NCBI RefSeq assembly: GCF_036898095.1
Contig: NC_090746.1
Location: 101,822,958 to 101,886,957 of the forward strand
Length of the DNA: 64,000 bases
Reading direction: 5' to 3'
Source of the DNA: Palaemon carinicauda
Taxonomy: Eukaryota; Arthropoda; Malacostraca; Decapoda; Palaemonidae
Shown: positions 30,856 through 40,932 of the stretch, piece by piece
How the letters are laid out: each line of letters opens with the position of its first letter
How positions within the stretch are numbered: the first letter of the stretch is position 1
Program-made: the position numbers and the translations under genes
The notes under the pieces: model-generated
The model's database searches: none
What the model was told of the DNA's origin: nothing
Seen by the model: the letters and a program-made list of their open reading frames with translations, nothing else

Positions 30856-31242
30856 GATTCACACCCAGGGGGGTGGGTGAAAACCAGTGTACAAGATTAA
30901 AGGATAGCTAAGTATCCCGTATTTCATATAATCAGTTATCCACAATAAACAATGAAATAATAAGTACCTGGTAAGGAAGTCGACTTGAACCGTTACTCTG
31001 CCTTTAATAAGATCGTCTTCCTTACTGAGCGCAGCGTTCCTCTTGGGAGGCTGAATCAACTCAAAGGTGCTAAAGTATACAGGGCTGCAACCCATACTAA
31101 AGGACCTCATCACAACCTTTAACCTCGGCGCTTCTCAAGAAAGAATTGACCACCCGCCAAATCAACAAGGATGTGGAAGGCTTCTTAGCCGACCGTACAA
31201 CCCATAAAAAGTATTCAAGAGAAAGGTTAAAAGGTTATGGGA

Positions 31243-32340
31243 TTATGGGAATGTAGTGGCTGAGCCCTCGCCTACTACTGCATTCGTTGCTACGAATGGT
31301 CCCAGGGTGTAGCAGTACTCGTAAAGAGACTGGACATCTTTGAGATAGAATGATGCGAACACTGACTTGCTTCTCCAATAGGTTGCATCCATAACACTCT
31401 GCAGAGAATGGCTCTGTTTGAAGGCCACTGAAGTAGCCACAGCTCCCACTTCATGTGTCCTTACCTTCAGCAAAGCAAGGTCTTCTTCCTTCAGATGAGA
31501 ATGTGTTTCTCTAATCAGAAGCCTGAATAGTAAGAAACTGAGTTCTTAGAACTTGGAAAAGAAGGTTTCTTGATAGCACACTATAAGGCTTCTGATTGTC
31601 CTTGTAAAGGTTAAGACCTTTTTAGATAGTACCTAAGAGCTCTAACTGGGCGAAGTACTCTCTTCAGACCATTCCCCACCAAGTTGGACAGGCTTGGGAT
31701 CTCGAACGACTTAGGCCAAGGACGTGAAGGAAGCTCGTTTAGCAAAAACCGAGCTGCAAGGAACATGTAGCCGTTTCAGATGTGAAAACAATGATCCTGC
31801 TGAAGGCGTGGATCTCACTTACTCTTTTAGCTGTTGTCAAGCACACGAGGAAAAGAGTTTTTAATGTGAGGTCCTAAAAAGAGGCTAATTGGAGAGGTTC
31901 AAATCTTGATGACATAAGGAACCTTAGGACCACGTCTAGATTCCAGCCTGGAGTGGACAACCGACGTTCCTTTGAGGTCTCAAAAGACCTAGGGAGGTCC
32001 TGTAGATCTTTGTTGGTGGAAAGATCCAAGCCTCTGTGGCGGAAAACCGCTGCCAACATACTTCTGTAACCCTTGATCGTAGGAGCTGAAAGGGATCTTA
32101 CTTTCCTTAGATATAACAGGAAGTCAGCAATCTGGGTTACAGTGGTACTGGTTGAGGAAACTGCATTGGTCTTGTACCAGCTACGGAAGACTTCCCCTAT
32201 AGACTGATAGATACTGAGAGTGGATGTTCTCCTTGCTTTGGCAATCGCTCTGGCTGCTTCCTTCGAAAAGCCCCTAGCTCTTGAGAGTCTTTCGAAAGTC
32301 TGAAGGCAGTCAGACGAAGAGCGTGGAGGATTGGCGTACC
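31243..32340 (-). pseudogene. DIRS C tyrosine recombinase remnant
   Basis: The C-terminal part (31473-31243) keeps THEVGAVATS (the second Arg of HxxR is replaced by Gly), TYWRSKSVFASFYLKD and the GPFVATNAVVGEGS end. Upstream fragments (32059-31874 and around 32300) match the core-binding region, but several frameshifts separate them. Loss of the catalytic Arg and of the frame makes it non-functional. Confidence 0.85.
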
Positions 32341-33610
32341 TTCTTTACGTGAGGTAGACTTAGAAGGTTCACTCCTAGAGGAAGAGTCCTGGGAATGTCG
32401 ACCAGCCATTGCAGTACCTCTAAGAACCATTCTCTCGCGGGCCAGAGCGGAGCCAACCAACGTCAGCCGTGTCCCTTTGTGAGAGGAGAACTTCTGAAGT
32501 ACCCTGTTGACAATCTTGAACGGCGGGAATGCATACAGGTCGAGATGGAACCAATCCAGCAGAAAAGCATCCACGTGAACTGCTGCTGGGTCTGGAATCG
32601 GAGAACAATACAACAGGAGTCTCTAGGTTATCGAGGTAGTGAACAGATCTATGGTTGGCTGACCCCACAGGGCCCAAAGTCTGCTGCAAACATTCTTGAG
32701 AAGGGTCCACTCTGTGGGGATGACCTGACCCTTCCGTCTGAGGTGATCTGCCATGACATTCATACCGCCCTGAATGAACCTCGTTACCAGTTAGCTTTCG
32801 ATCTTTAGACCAGATGAGTAGGTCCCTTGCGATCTAGAACAACTTCCACGAAAGAGTCCCTCCCTGCTTGAAGATATAAGCTAGGGCTGTGGTGTTGTCA
32901 GAGTCCACCTCCACCACTTTGTTAAGCTGGAGGGACTTGAAGTTTATCAAGGCCAGAATAACCGCCAACAACTCCTTGCAATTGATGTGAAGTGTCCTTT
33001 GCTCCTGATTCCAAGTTCCCGAGCATTCTTGTCCGTCCAAAGTCGCACCCCAGCCCGTGTCTGATGTGTCCGAGAGGAGACGGCGGTTGTGTTACTGAAC
33101 AGCCAAAGGTAGACTTCCTTGAGAAGAAAGCTGTTCTTACACCACGCGAGAGAAGACCTCCTCTCTTCGGAAACAGGACTGAGACCGTCTCTAGCGTCAT
33201 GTCCTTTATCCAGTGAGCAGCTAGATGATACTGAAGGGGGGGGAGGTGGAGTCTCCCTAACACGATGAACAGGGCCAGCGATGAAAGTGTCCCTGTTAGA
33301 CTCATCCACTACCTGACTGAGCATCGGTTCCTTCTCAGCATGCTCTGGATGCATTCTAGGGCTTGGAAGATCCTTGGGGCCGACGGAAAAGTCCGAAAAG
33401 CTCGACTCTGAAGATCCATACCCAAGGAGACAATGGTCTGGGATGGGACGAGCTGAGACTCCTCAAAATTGACCAGGAGGCCCAGTTCCTTGGTCAGATC
33501 CATAGTCCATTTGAAAATCTCCAGACAGCGACGACTTGTGGGAGCTCTTAAAAGCCAGTCGTCTGACGGAGCCGGACACAAGATCATGGTACTGCTGCAC
33601 AGTCTGTGAA
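32197..33610 (-). pseudogene. DIRS C RT/RNase H/MT-like remnant
   Basis: The RT is missing everything before motif C: the recognisable part starts DDWLLRAPTSRRCLE right after a Gag-like segment, so the palm motifs A and B are deleted. Downstream, the thumb region (MSLTGTLSSLALF), RNase H pieces (NCKELLAV, DSDNTTALAYI) and the tail (DLYAFPPFK, PAREWF-like) lie in different frames. Confidence 0.85.
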
Positions 33611-33990
33611 CTGTCAATCATGGGCAAGCGAGGAAGTACAGTGACAACCCGAATCTGTCTAGACTGTCTGGGTCGTACAGACAAACTCCTTATCGGGTTG
33701 CTGAGGTTGCCGCACTGCGTCACAACAAGTCACTTCTGTTGGTTGTTGAACGTCTTCCCCGTGACACATTGACTCCGTAAACAAAAAATCCTCTAACAAG
33801 GACTAAGCTTGGACTGCATGTCTTGTAACACAGCTCAAGGTCTATGGGAGCAGGTGTGGTAACAGACGGGATTAGCGACTGAAGTGGAACCATTACCTTC
33901 CCTGGAAGCATGTTATGCTTAAATAAAAGTCCATAGGAGGCTATGCAGCTAAAGGCTCCCTCCAAATGACAGAGTCCTCAAGGGAATATC
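33600..33990 (-). pseudogene. D/E-type Gag fragment inside DIRS C
   Basis: VPLQSLIPSVTTPAPID and DSSQTVQQYHDLVSGSV match VPPQSLTPSVAAPAAVD and DSSQTGQQFHDAASGSV in the Gag of element E rather than the Gag of A or B. The middle is deleted, and the fragment runs directly into RT. Confidence 0.75.
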
Positions 33991-34170
33991 AGAAGGAGGG
34001 AGAAAAGAACTTTCTCATCTACAGGGACCATATCCTAGAAAAGCTAAGTTCTCTCAGTGAGGGTTCACTGGTGCAAAAGCAGCAGACTAGAAGGCAACGT
34101 TATGAAACTGCTTGACAGTCTAGTGAGTTGGCAACAACCAAAGATGTGTGACTGAGAAGCATGCGGTAAG

Positions 34171-34443
34171 GTATGCAGAGCATGTTGTATGCAGAGTATG
34201 CTGTATGCAGAGCATGCTGTATGCAGAGCATGCTGTATGCAGAGCATGTTGTATGCAGAGCATGCTGAATGCAGAGCATGCTGTGTGCAGAGCATGTTGT
34301 ATGCAGAGCATGCTGTATGCAGAGCATGCTGTATGTAGAGCATGTTGTATGCAGAGCATGCTGAATGCAGAGCATGCTGTATGCAGAGCATGTAGTATGC
34401 AGAGCATGCTGTGAGCAGAGCATGTAAGGTAAGCAGAGCGTGT
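34171..34443. repeat. 16-bp minisatellite inside DIRS C
   Basis: About 17 copies of the unit TATGCAGAGCATGCTG, with variants in positions near the end of the unit. The GCATGC core is palindromic. All three frames on one strand are open for about 100 codons because 16 is not a multiple of 3 and the unit lacks stops; these are not genes. Confidence 0.95.
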
Positions 34444-34649
34444 GCATGGCGTTTAACATTTCTCAGAAATTCCATGACCAGTGCTAGAGTGCTTTATGCA
34501 TGCTTGCATGGGGTTTTAATATCAACATAATATATACCTTACATTCATAACTCATGATTCATATTTTTGCCATATTTTGTGATATTGTTAAAAATATATT
34601 GCCAGGAATACAAATATATTTTTATAAGTAATACAAATAACCTCCATTA

Positions 34650-35856
34650 TCATAGGTTTGAAAATGGAGGTAAGGTATGCTGAACAGCAGAGTCAGAACG
34701 AGCTGGAACAACAATAGTTGTGGTTTCCTCTTCAAGACTCTGTTGAGGGAACACCTGAGGCTCAGTCTGCAAAGGCTGATCAGCAGAAGGTAGGCTCATG
34801 GGTGGAGGAGGCTGACTCCTGGCATGAGTGGCTGAACTCAAGGGTTGCGCTTGCTGAGTGGTTGGCGGATGCGCAGTAGCAAGTTCCTGAGGAACGAGTT
34901 GAGGTTCCTGCGGTGTGAGCTGAGAGCGAAAAGGTAGTGGCTGCGCAGAACGCAGTAAAAATCTCGCAAGTTGAGGCTCCTGAGGCGCAAGGCTAAGGTG
35001 TTGAGGTGCTTGCCTTGAGGAGGGTTGAGCTCGCTGCAGCGAGAGCTGAGGAGACTGACTCATGGACGGGAGAGGTTGTTGTACCTCAACCGAGTGTTGC
35101 ATCACTGGTGGAGCAGCAAGTGGAGGCGGAGGAAGAGAGGTATAATCCTCCTGATCCCATTGTAAAAGTTGCCTTAAGGAAGGCGGAGGCTGAACACCAC
35201 TGGGAACAGCAAACTCAGAACGTGGCTCAACATCGTACGCCTGGCAGGTGGAACTGCGATCAGGCGGAGCGAGCGCAGGCGGAGGGAGTGTAGGCGGAGG
35301 CGCAACACTCTCAGCCCGACACTCAAGCATCAAGTCCGAAAGCAGTGCTTGCATGGACTGTAGTAGAGTCCACTTGGGGTCGGCAGAAACTACAGTAGGC
35401 TGAGGTAAAGCCTTAACAGTCGAGCTCTGTTGTGGCAGAACCTTACTCCTCTTAGGCGGAGTGCATTCAACTGATGACTGAGGAGAGTCAGAGCTAACCC
35501 AATGACTGCATCCGGGTTGTTGAACTCTAACTTCGTACGTCTGGCATAGGTCTGGACTTTACGTTTAAGAGGTCTTGAGACCTGAGACCAGCGTTTTCTC
35601 CCCTAAATTTCTTCTGCAGACGAGCAAAATAAGGGCTCAATCGTCTGCGGGTGGGAGTGACGGTCTCGGTAAGACACGCCCACAACCACCGAGGATACTT
35701 CTGTGCGCCGATCAAGGCCTGCTGAACCCTTCTGCCCTTCGACATTGCTTCTCCCCTGGGCTTGGGAGCTTGCAAGAGGTCCCGGACTGGGAGGACGACT
35801 GGCGCGCACAGAAGTACCCTCACGCACAACACTGAACTTTGCGCTAATCACTTATC
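34650..35856 (-). pseudogene. A/B-type Gag fragment of DIRS C
   Basis: 35851-35603 reads VREGTSVRASRPPSPGPLAS and 35354-34650 reads the Pro/Gln-rich middle (SLQRAQPSSRQAPQHLSLAP), both close to the Gag of element B. The Cys-rich N-terminus and the conserved C-terminal domain are absent, and a frameshift lies between the two parts. Confidence 0.85.
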
Positions 35857-36161
35857 ACTTTGATTTTCTGTTTGCACTTATTTCACTGAACTCGAAACTT
35901 TAAGTGGTTTGTACCTGAAACACGCAATTCTATCCTTTCTCAAAAGTTAGTAATTGCGAAAACAGAATTACAATGTAACAGAAAAATCTAATGAAAGATA
36001 AATAATTCAGTGGCTGGAAAGAGACTAAACACTAGATCACTCTAGAAACGTTTACCTTCTTCCCCTAAAGAGACCAGGGAGAAGAGTAAAAAACGATAAC
36101 AACGTTATTCGTACGCCTGGCAGGCTTGAATGAAACGTTTATTCTCCTCTTTCTCCCTCCG

Positions 36162-36194
<33 letters not shown>

Positions 36195-36835
36195 TGACTT
36201 AGAACCTGAGAGAAGAGCCCAATCATATATATCGTTAAAACATATTATTGTTAAAGGAAAAAACTGAAATATTTCCCAAAATGAAAAGTTCCTTTATTAG
36301 GATCAAAACCATTAAGTTAAGAAAGAATGAACAAAACGCTAGACACGGTTACTCTTACTGCAACGTGAAACCGTGAAAACTCTTTCTCTATCGTAACGAT
36401 AGAGTGCAAGTTGAACGTTCTGAACGTCAACAACTGCAGAGACAAAACAAAACGTTAGTTCAACTTTGAAAACAGTACTAGACTATCAAAGAAATTCTTT
36501 CAAAGACATTAAAATAGCATAATATGTTAACAGGTAAAACCGAAATGACGGGCTCAATGTTAATTAACTTCGGTACCAAGAAAAGACCGCCTACTATTAG
36601 GAAGGTCGAATATAAACAAATATAAAAATTAATTTTAATAAGTTTATAATAAAAGGAAGTTAATCGAAGAGGCCTATAAGAGGCGGAGAGATATAAAATA
36701 AATCTATAACTTTTGTTACAAAATTAAGAAAGAGAGTCTATACTCTCTTAGACACCAACACTTCCGTCTAAGGGAAGGGTCGGCCATTGAAAGGTGAAAG
36801 AGAGTTCATACTCTCTTCGACACCATAATTAATCA
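35857..36835. other. Unclassified ~1-kb block in the 5' part of DIRS C
   Basis: It replaces the Gag N-terminus. The 5' leader (36836-36977) still matches A and B, and homology stops near 36835. The block contains a short (CT)n tract (about 36169-36194), two GAGAGT...ACTCTC near-palindromes and no long frame. It could be a separate insertion or the leader of a non-autonomous derivative. Confidence 0.5.
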
Positions 36836-36977
36836 AATTAATTCCAAAAGCTAACTAAGCTAATATAGAAGTTTCCAGTAAAGCGACAGCCGAAATCAAA
36901 GAGAAATACTTCACCAAAGTCGTGAAAATACTCCAAGAACATAAGCGTATCCCAGAACGTCTTGCCGGAAGCACGAC

Positions 36978-37150
36978 AGAGGAATAATTGAGGAGGTGTC
37001 AACAAGAAGTACTTGAGTACCTGGCCACAGGTGGCGCTGGTAAGTACACCCCCTTCTAGTATTGTGATAGCTGGCGTATCCCTCCATAGAATTCTGTCGG
37101 GCAACGGAGTTGACAGCTACATGATTATCGGGTAAGTTTAATATTGAAAA
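36978..37150 (-). repeat. DIRS C left inverted terminal repeat
   Basis: On the + strand it ends ...CATGATTATCGGGTAAGTTT and AATATTGAAAA at 37150, where the right end of element D begins with ATGATATTTT. Confidence 0.9.
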
Positions 37151-37345
37151 ATGATATTTTAATTATAAAATAAATTTTTGAATATACTTACCCGGTGAAT
37201 ATATAATAGCTGCTGCTCAGCGGCTCGACAGAAAACACACACAAAAACTCGCGAGCGATCGCTATGAAGGTTGCGGGTGTGCCCACCAGCGCCAACTATC
37301 GGCCAGATACCACACATGCATGTAAACAAGCCTTCAATTCTTCTC
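37151..37345 (-). repeat. DIRS D right inverted terminal repeat
   Basis: On the + strand it starts ATGATATTTTAATTATAAAA and continues to the GGTGAATATATAATAGCTGC core and CTTCAATTCTTCTCG. Confidence 0.88.
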
Positions 37346-37385
37346 GTCCCGCTGCGTCTCTATTGGGGAGGAAGGGAGGGCCTTT

Positions 37386-37484
37386 AATTTATATATTCAC
37401 CGGGTAAGTATATTCAAAAATTTATTTTATAATTAAAATATCATTTTTAAATATTTAACTTAGCCGGTGAATATATAATAGCTG
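37386..37484 (-). repeat. DIRS D internal complementary region
   Basis: On the + strand TATATATTCACCGGGTAAGT...AAAATATCAT is followed by TTTTAAATATTTAACTTAGC...ATAATAGCTG: the element's right tip joined to its left tip. Confidence 0.9.
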
Positions 37485-37881
37485 ATTCACACCCAAGGCG
37501 GTGGGTAGAGACCAGAGTTAATTAAGTTTACAGCGTATATGCTTAGAGTTTTTGACAGTTATCAATATAACAAAACCCAAATATATAGGTACCTGGTAAG
37601 GAAGTTGACTTAGACGATTACTCTGCCTTGTAAGTCTGTCTTCCTCACGAAGCCCAGCGATCCTCTTAGGATGCTGAAGGACTCCCAGGAGCTGAAGTAT
37701 GAAGGGTTGCAACCCATACCAACAGGACCTCATCAAACCCCTAATCTGGGCGCTCTCAAGAAATGACTTTGACCACCCGCCAAATCAACCAGGATGCGAA
37801 AGGCTTCTTAGCCTTCCGTACAACCCAAAAATACAATATTAAAAAACATTTCAAGAGACAGATTAAAAAAGGATATTGGAA

Positions 37882-39054
37882 TTAGGGAATTGTAGTGGTA
37901 GAACCCTCACCCACTACTGCACTCGCTGCAACGAATGGACCCAGTGTGTAGCAGTCCTCGTAAAGAGTCTGGACATCTTTTAAGTAAAATGATGCGAACA
38001 CTGACTTGCTTCTCCAAAAAGTCGCGTCCATGCTACTTTGCAGAGATCTATTTTGCTTGAAGGCCACGGAGGTTGCTATAGCTCTAACTTCGTGCGTCTT
38101 AACCTTAAGCAAACATCGGTCTTTCTCATTCAAGTGGGAATGAGCTTCTCGTATTAAAAATCTGATAAAATATGACAAAGCATTCTTTGACATAGGCAAT
38201 GATGGTTTCTTGACTGAGCACCATAATGCCTCAGATTTACCTCGTAATGACTTAGTACGAGCTAAATAGAACTTAAGAGCTCTAACAGGACATAACACTC
38301 TTTCCAGTTCGTTGCCTACGATCTCTGATAAGCAAGGAATATCAAAAGATTTAGGCCAAGGATGAGAAGGCAGTTCATTTTTGGCCAGGAAACTAAGTTG
38401 AAGAGAACAAGTGGCTTTTTCTGTAGAAAAGCCGATGTTCTTACTGAAGGCATGCAGTTCACTTACTCTTTTAGCCGATGCCAAGCACACTAGGAAAAGT
38501 GTCTTGAGAGTGAGATCCTTCAGGGAGGCTGAATGTAATGGCTGAAACCTGTCTGACATGAGGAACCTTAGGACCACGTCTAAGTTCCATCCAGGAGTTG
38601 CCAAATGACGCTCCTTAGAGGTTTCAAAAGACTTAAGGAGATCTTGTAGGTCTTTATTGTTGGAAAGATCTAAGCCTCTATGCTGAAAGACCGAAGCCAA
38701 CATGCTCCTGTAGCCCTTGATCGTGGTAGCTGAAAGGGAGCGAACTTTTCTCAGGTGTAAGAGAAAATCAGCGATTTGAGCTACAGAGGTACTGGACGAG
38801 GACACAGATGCTGACTTGCACCAGTCTCGAAAGACTTCCCACTTCGACTGGTATACTCTAATGGTAGAAGCTCTCCTCGCTCTTGCAATCGCACTGGCTG
38901 CCTCCTTCGAAAAGCCTCGAGCTCTAGAGAGTCTTTCGATAGTCTGAAGGCAGTCAGACGAAGAGCGGGGAGGCTTTGGTTTACATTCTTTACGTGGGGC
39001 TGACGTAACAGATCTACCCTTAGAGGAAGACTCCTTGGAAAGTCTACCAGCCAT
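37882..39054 (-). CDS. DIRS D tyrosine recombinase, 390 aa
   Basis: Starts at the conserved Met (39054) and is intact. Catalytic pattern: Arg in SAKRVSELHAF, KTHEVRAIATS (HxxR), TFWRSKSVFASFYLKD (Trp and presumed nucleophile Tyr). The C-terminus GPFVAASAVVGEGSTTTIP is like that of E, not A/B. The 274-bp overlap with the RT frame is the same as in A and B. It is the only undamaged gene of this element and, if expressed, could act on the other copies. Confidence 0.9.
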   Translation of the reverse strand: MAGRLSKESSSKGRSVTSAPRKECKPKPPRSSSDCLQTIERLSRARGFSKEAASAIARARRASTIRVYQSKWEVFRDWCKSASVSSSSTSVAQIADFLLHLRKVRSLSATTIKGYRSMLASVFQHRGLDLSNNKDLQDLLKSFETSKERHLATPGWNLDVVLRFLMSDRFQPLHSASLKDLTLKTLFLVCLASAKRVSELHAFSKNIGFSTEKATCSLQLSFLAKNELPSHPWPKSFDIPCLSEIVGNELERVLCPVRALKFYLARTKSLRGKSEALWCSVKKPSLPMSKNALSYFIRFLIREAHSHLNEKDRCLLKVKTHEVRAIATSVAFKQNRSLQSSMDATFWRSKSVFASFYLKDVQTLYEDCYTLGPFVAASAVVGEGSTTTIP

Positions 39055-40932
39055 CGAAGTACCTCGGTGAACCATTCTCTCGCGGGCCAGAGGGGAGCAA
39101 CCAACGTCAACCTTGTCCCTTCGTGAGAGGCGAACTTCTGCAGTACCTTGTTGACAATCTTGAATGGTGGGAATGCATATAGGTCCAGATGAGACCAATC
39201 TAGAAGAAAAGCGTCTATGTGCATTGCTGCTGGGTCTGGGACTGGAGAGCAATAGATTGGAAGTCTCTTGGTGATCGAGGTTGCATAGAGATCTATGGTG
39301 GGTTGACCCCAAGTCGCCCAAAGACTCTTGCACACGTCCTTGTGGAGGGTCCATTCCGTAGGAATTACCTGATCCCTCCGACTGAGGCAGTCTGCTAAGA
39401 CGTTCAAGTCGCCCCGGATAAACCTCGTTAACAGGGAGATGCCTCGATCTCTTGACCAAATGAGCAGGTCCCTTGCGATCTCGTACAGCGTCAGGGAGTG
39501 GGTGCCTCCTTGCTTGGAAATGTATGCCAAGGCTGTGGTATTGTCGGAGTTGATCTCTACCACTTCGTTTAGAAGGAGACTATCGAATTTCATCAAGGCC
39601 AGGTGGACTGCCAAAAGCTCCTTGCCGTTGATGTGTATGCTCCTCTGACTTGAGGTCCACAGACCTGAGCATTCCCGACCGTCCAGGGTCGCACCCCAAC
39701 CCATATCCGACGCGTCTGGGAATAGTACGTGGTTTGGGTTCTGAACTGCTAGGGAAAGTCCCTCTCTCAGACTGATATTGTCGTTCCACCAATTCAGGCA
39801 TGCCTTTACTGGTTCGGAGACCGGGATTGAGACCGTCTCTAATGTCTTGTCCTTTTTCCAGTGAAAGGCTAGATGGAACTGGAGAGGTCGAAGGTGTAGC
39901 CTTCCTAGCGAGACAAACTGCTCCAGGGATGATAGAGTTCCTACTAGACTCATCCAATTCCTGACTGAGCACCGTTCTCTCTTCAACATCAGTTAGACTT
40001 TGAGCAGGGCTTGCTCTATTCGGGTGGCAGACGGAAAAGCCCGAAAAACTGGACTGCGAATCTCCATCCCTAAATACAGTATAGTTTGGGATGGAATCAG
40101 CTGGGACTTTTCGAGGTTGACCAAAAGTCCCAATTCCTTGGTCAGATCCAATGTCCAATGAAGATCCTGCAGACAGCGATGACTGGACGAGGCTCTGAGA
40201 AGCCAGTCGTCCAAGTAAAGGGAGGCTCGGATTCCCGATAAATGGAGGAATTTTGCAACATTCCTCATAAGCCTCGTAAACACGAGAGGAGCAGGACTTA
40301 GGCCAAAGCACAGGGCCCGAAACTGGTATACAGTACCACATTGTTGAAAACAAACCTCAGAAACGGTTGGGAATCTGGGTGTATGGGGATGTGGAAGTAC
40401 GCGTCTCTTAGGTCGAGAGAGACCATCCAGTCTCCCTTTCTGACCGCTGCTAAGACTGAATTCGTGGTCTCCATGGTGAACTTTGTCTTCGTAACAAAGA
40501 CGTTGAGTGCACTGACGTCTAGCACCGGTCTCCAACCTCCTGTCTTCTTCGGTACTAGGAAGAGACGGTTGTAAAACCCCGGTGATTGAAGGTCCGAGAC
40601 TTTCACCACCGCTCCCTTCTCTAGCAAAAGAGACACTTCTAGGTTTAGGGCTTGTCTCTTTGACTCCTCTCGGTACCTGGGAGAGAGGTCGATGGGGAAG
40701 TCGCTAGAGGAGGTTTGCGTACAAATGGAATTTTGTACCCCTCTCTGAGCAACCTCACAGATTGTTGGTCTGCGCCCCTCTTCTCCCAGGCCTGCCAGAA
40801 GTTCTTCAATCTGGCTCCTACTGCTGTCTGAGGCTGTGGGTAGTCAGACTCTGCCACGTGAGGACTTGGCTCCTCTCTTCTTTCCTCTCTTTCCCTCGGC
40901 ACGAGTACTTCCCCTACTGGGAGCTCAGCCAC
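38781..40932 (-). pseudogene. DIRS D RT/RNase H/MT-like gene, frameshifted
   Basis: The frame starts at a GTG (40932, AELPVGEVLVP). A shift near 40650 moves RT motif A (LDLRDAYFHI) to another frame; another near 40310 moves motifs B and C (CFGLSPAPLVF, YLDDWLL), and a stop follows at about 39993. The last ORF (39989-38781) holds the thumb, RNase H (FPDASDMGWG, INGKELLAVH, INSDNTTALAY) and the DLYATS...AFPPF tail. INGKELL and FPDAS depart from the usual INCKELL and FSDAS. Confidence 0.88.

Larger units (their letters stand above)
30533..37150 (-). mobile_element. DIRS-like retrotransposon, element C (mosaic, dead)
   Basis: Minus strand: left end at 37150, right end at 30533. It carries the A/B type of terminal repeats and an ICR at 30765-30855, but the interior is rearranged. 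A ~1-kb unrelated block (35857-36835) replaces the Gag N-terminus; a Gag fragment of A/B type follows (35851-34650); then an insert with a 16-bp minisatellite; then a Gag fragment resembling the D/E subfamily (about 33990-33600) fused to the middle of RT; then decayed RT/RH and YR. It directly abuts element D at 37150/37151. Confidence 0.9.

Noticed and set aside
34065..34475. Several overlapping 90-136-codon frames near 34.1-34.5 kb
   Set aside because: A 16-bp repeat without stop codons stays open in every frame of one strand; the product is a 16-residue repeat with no family match.
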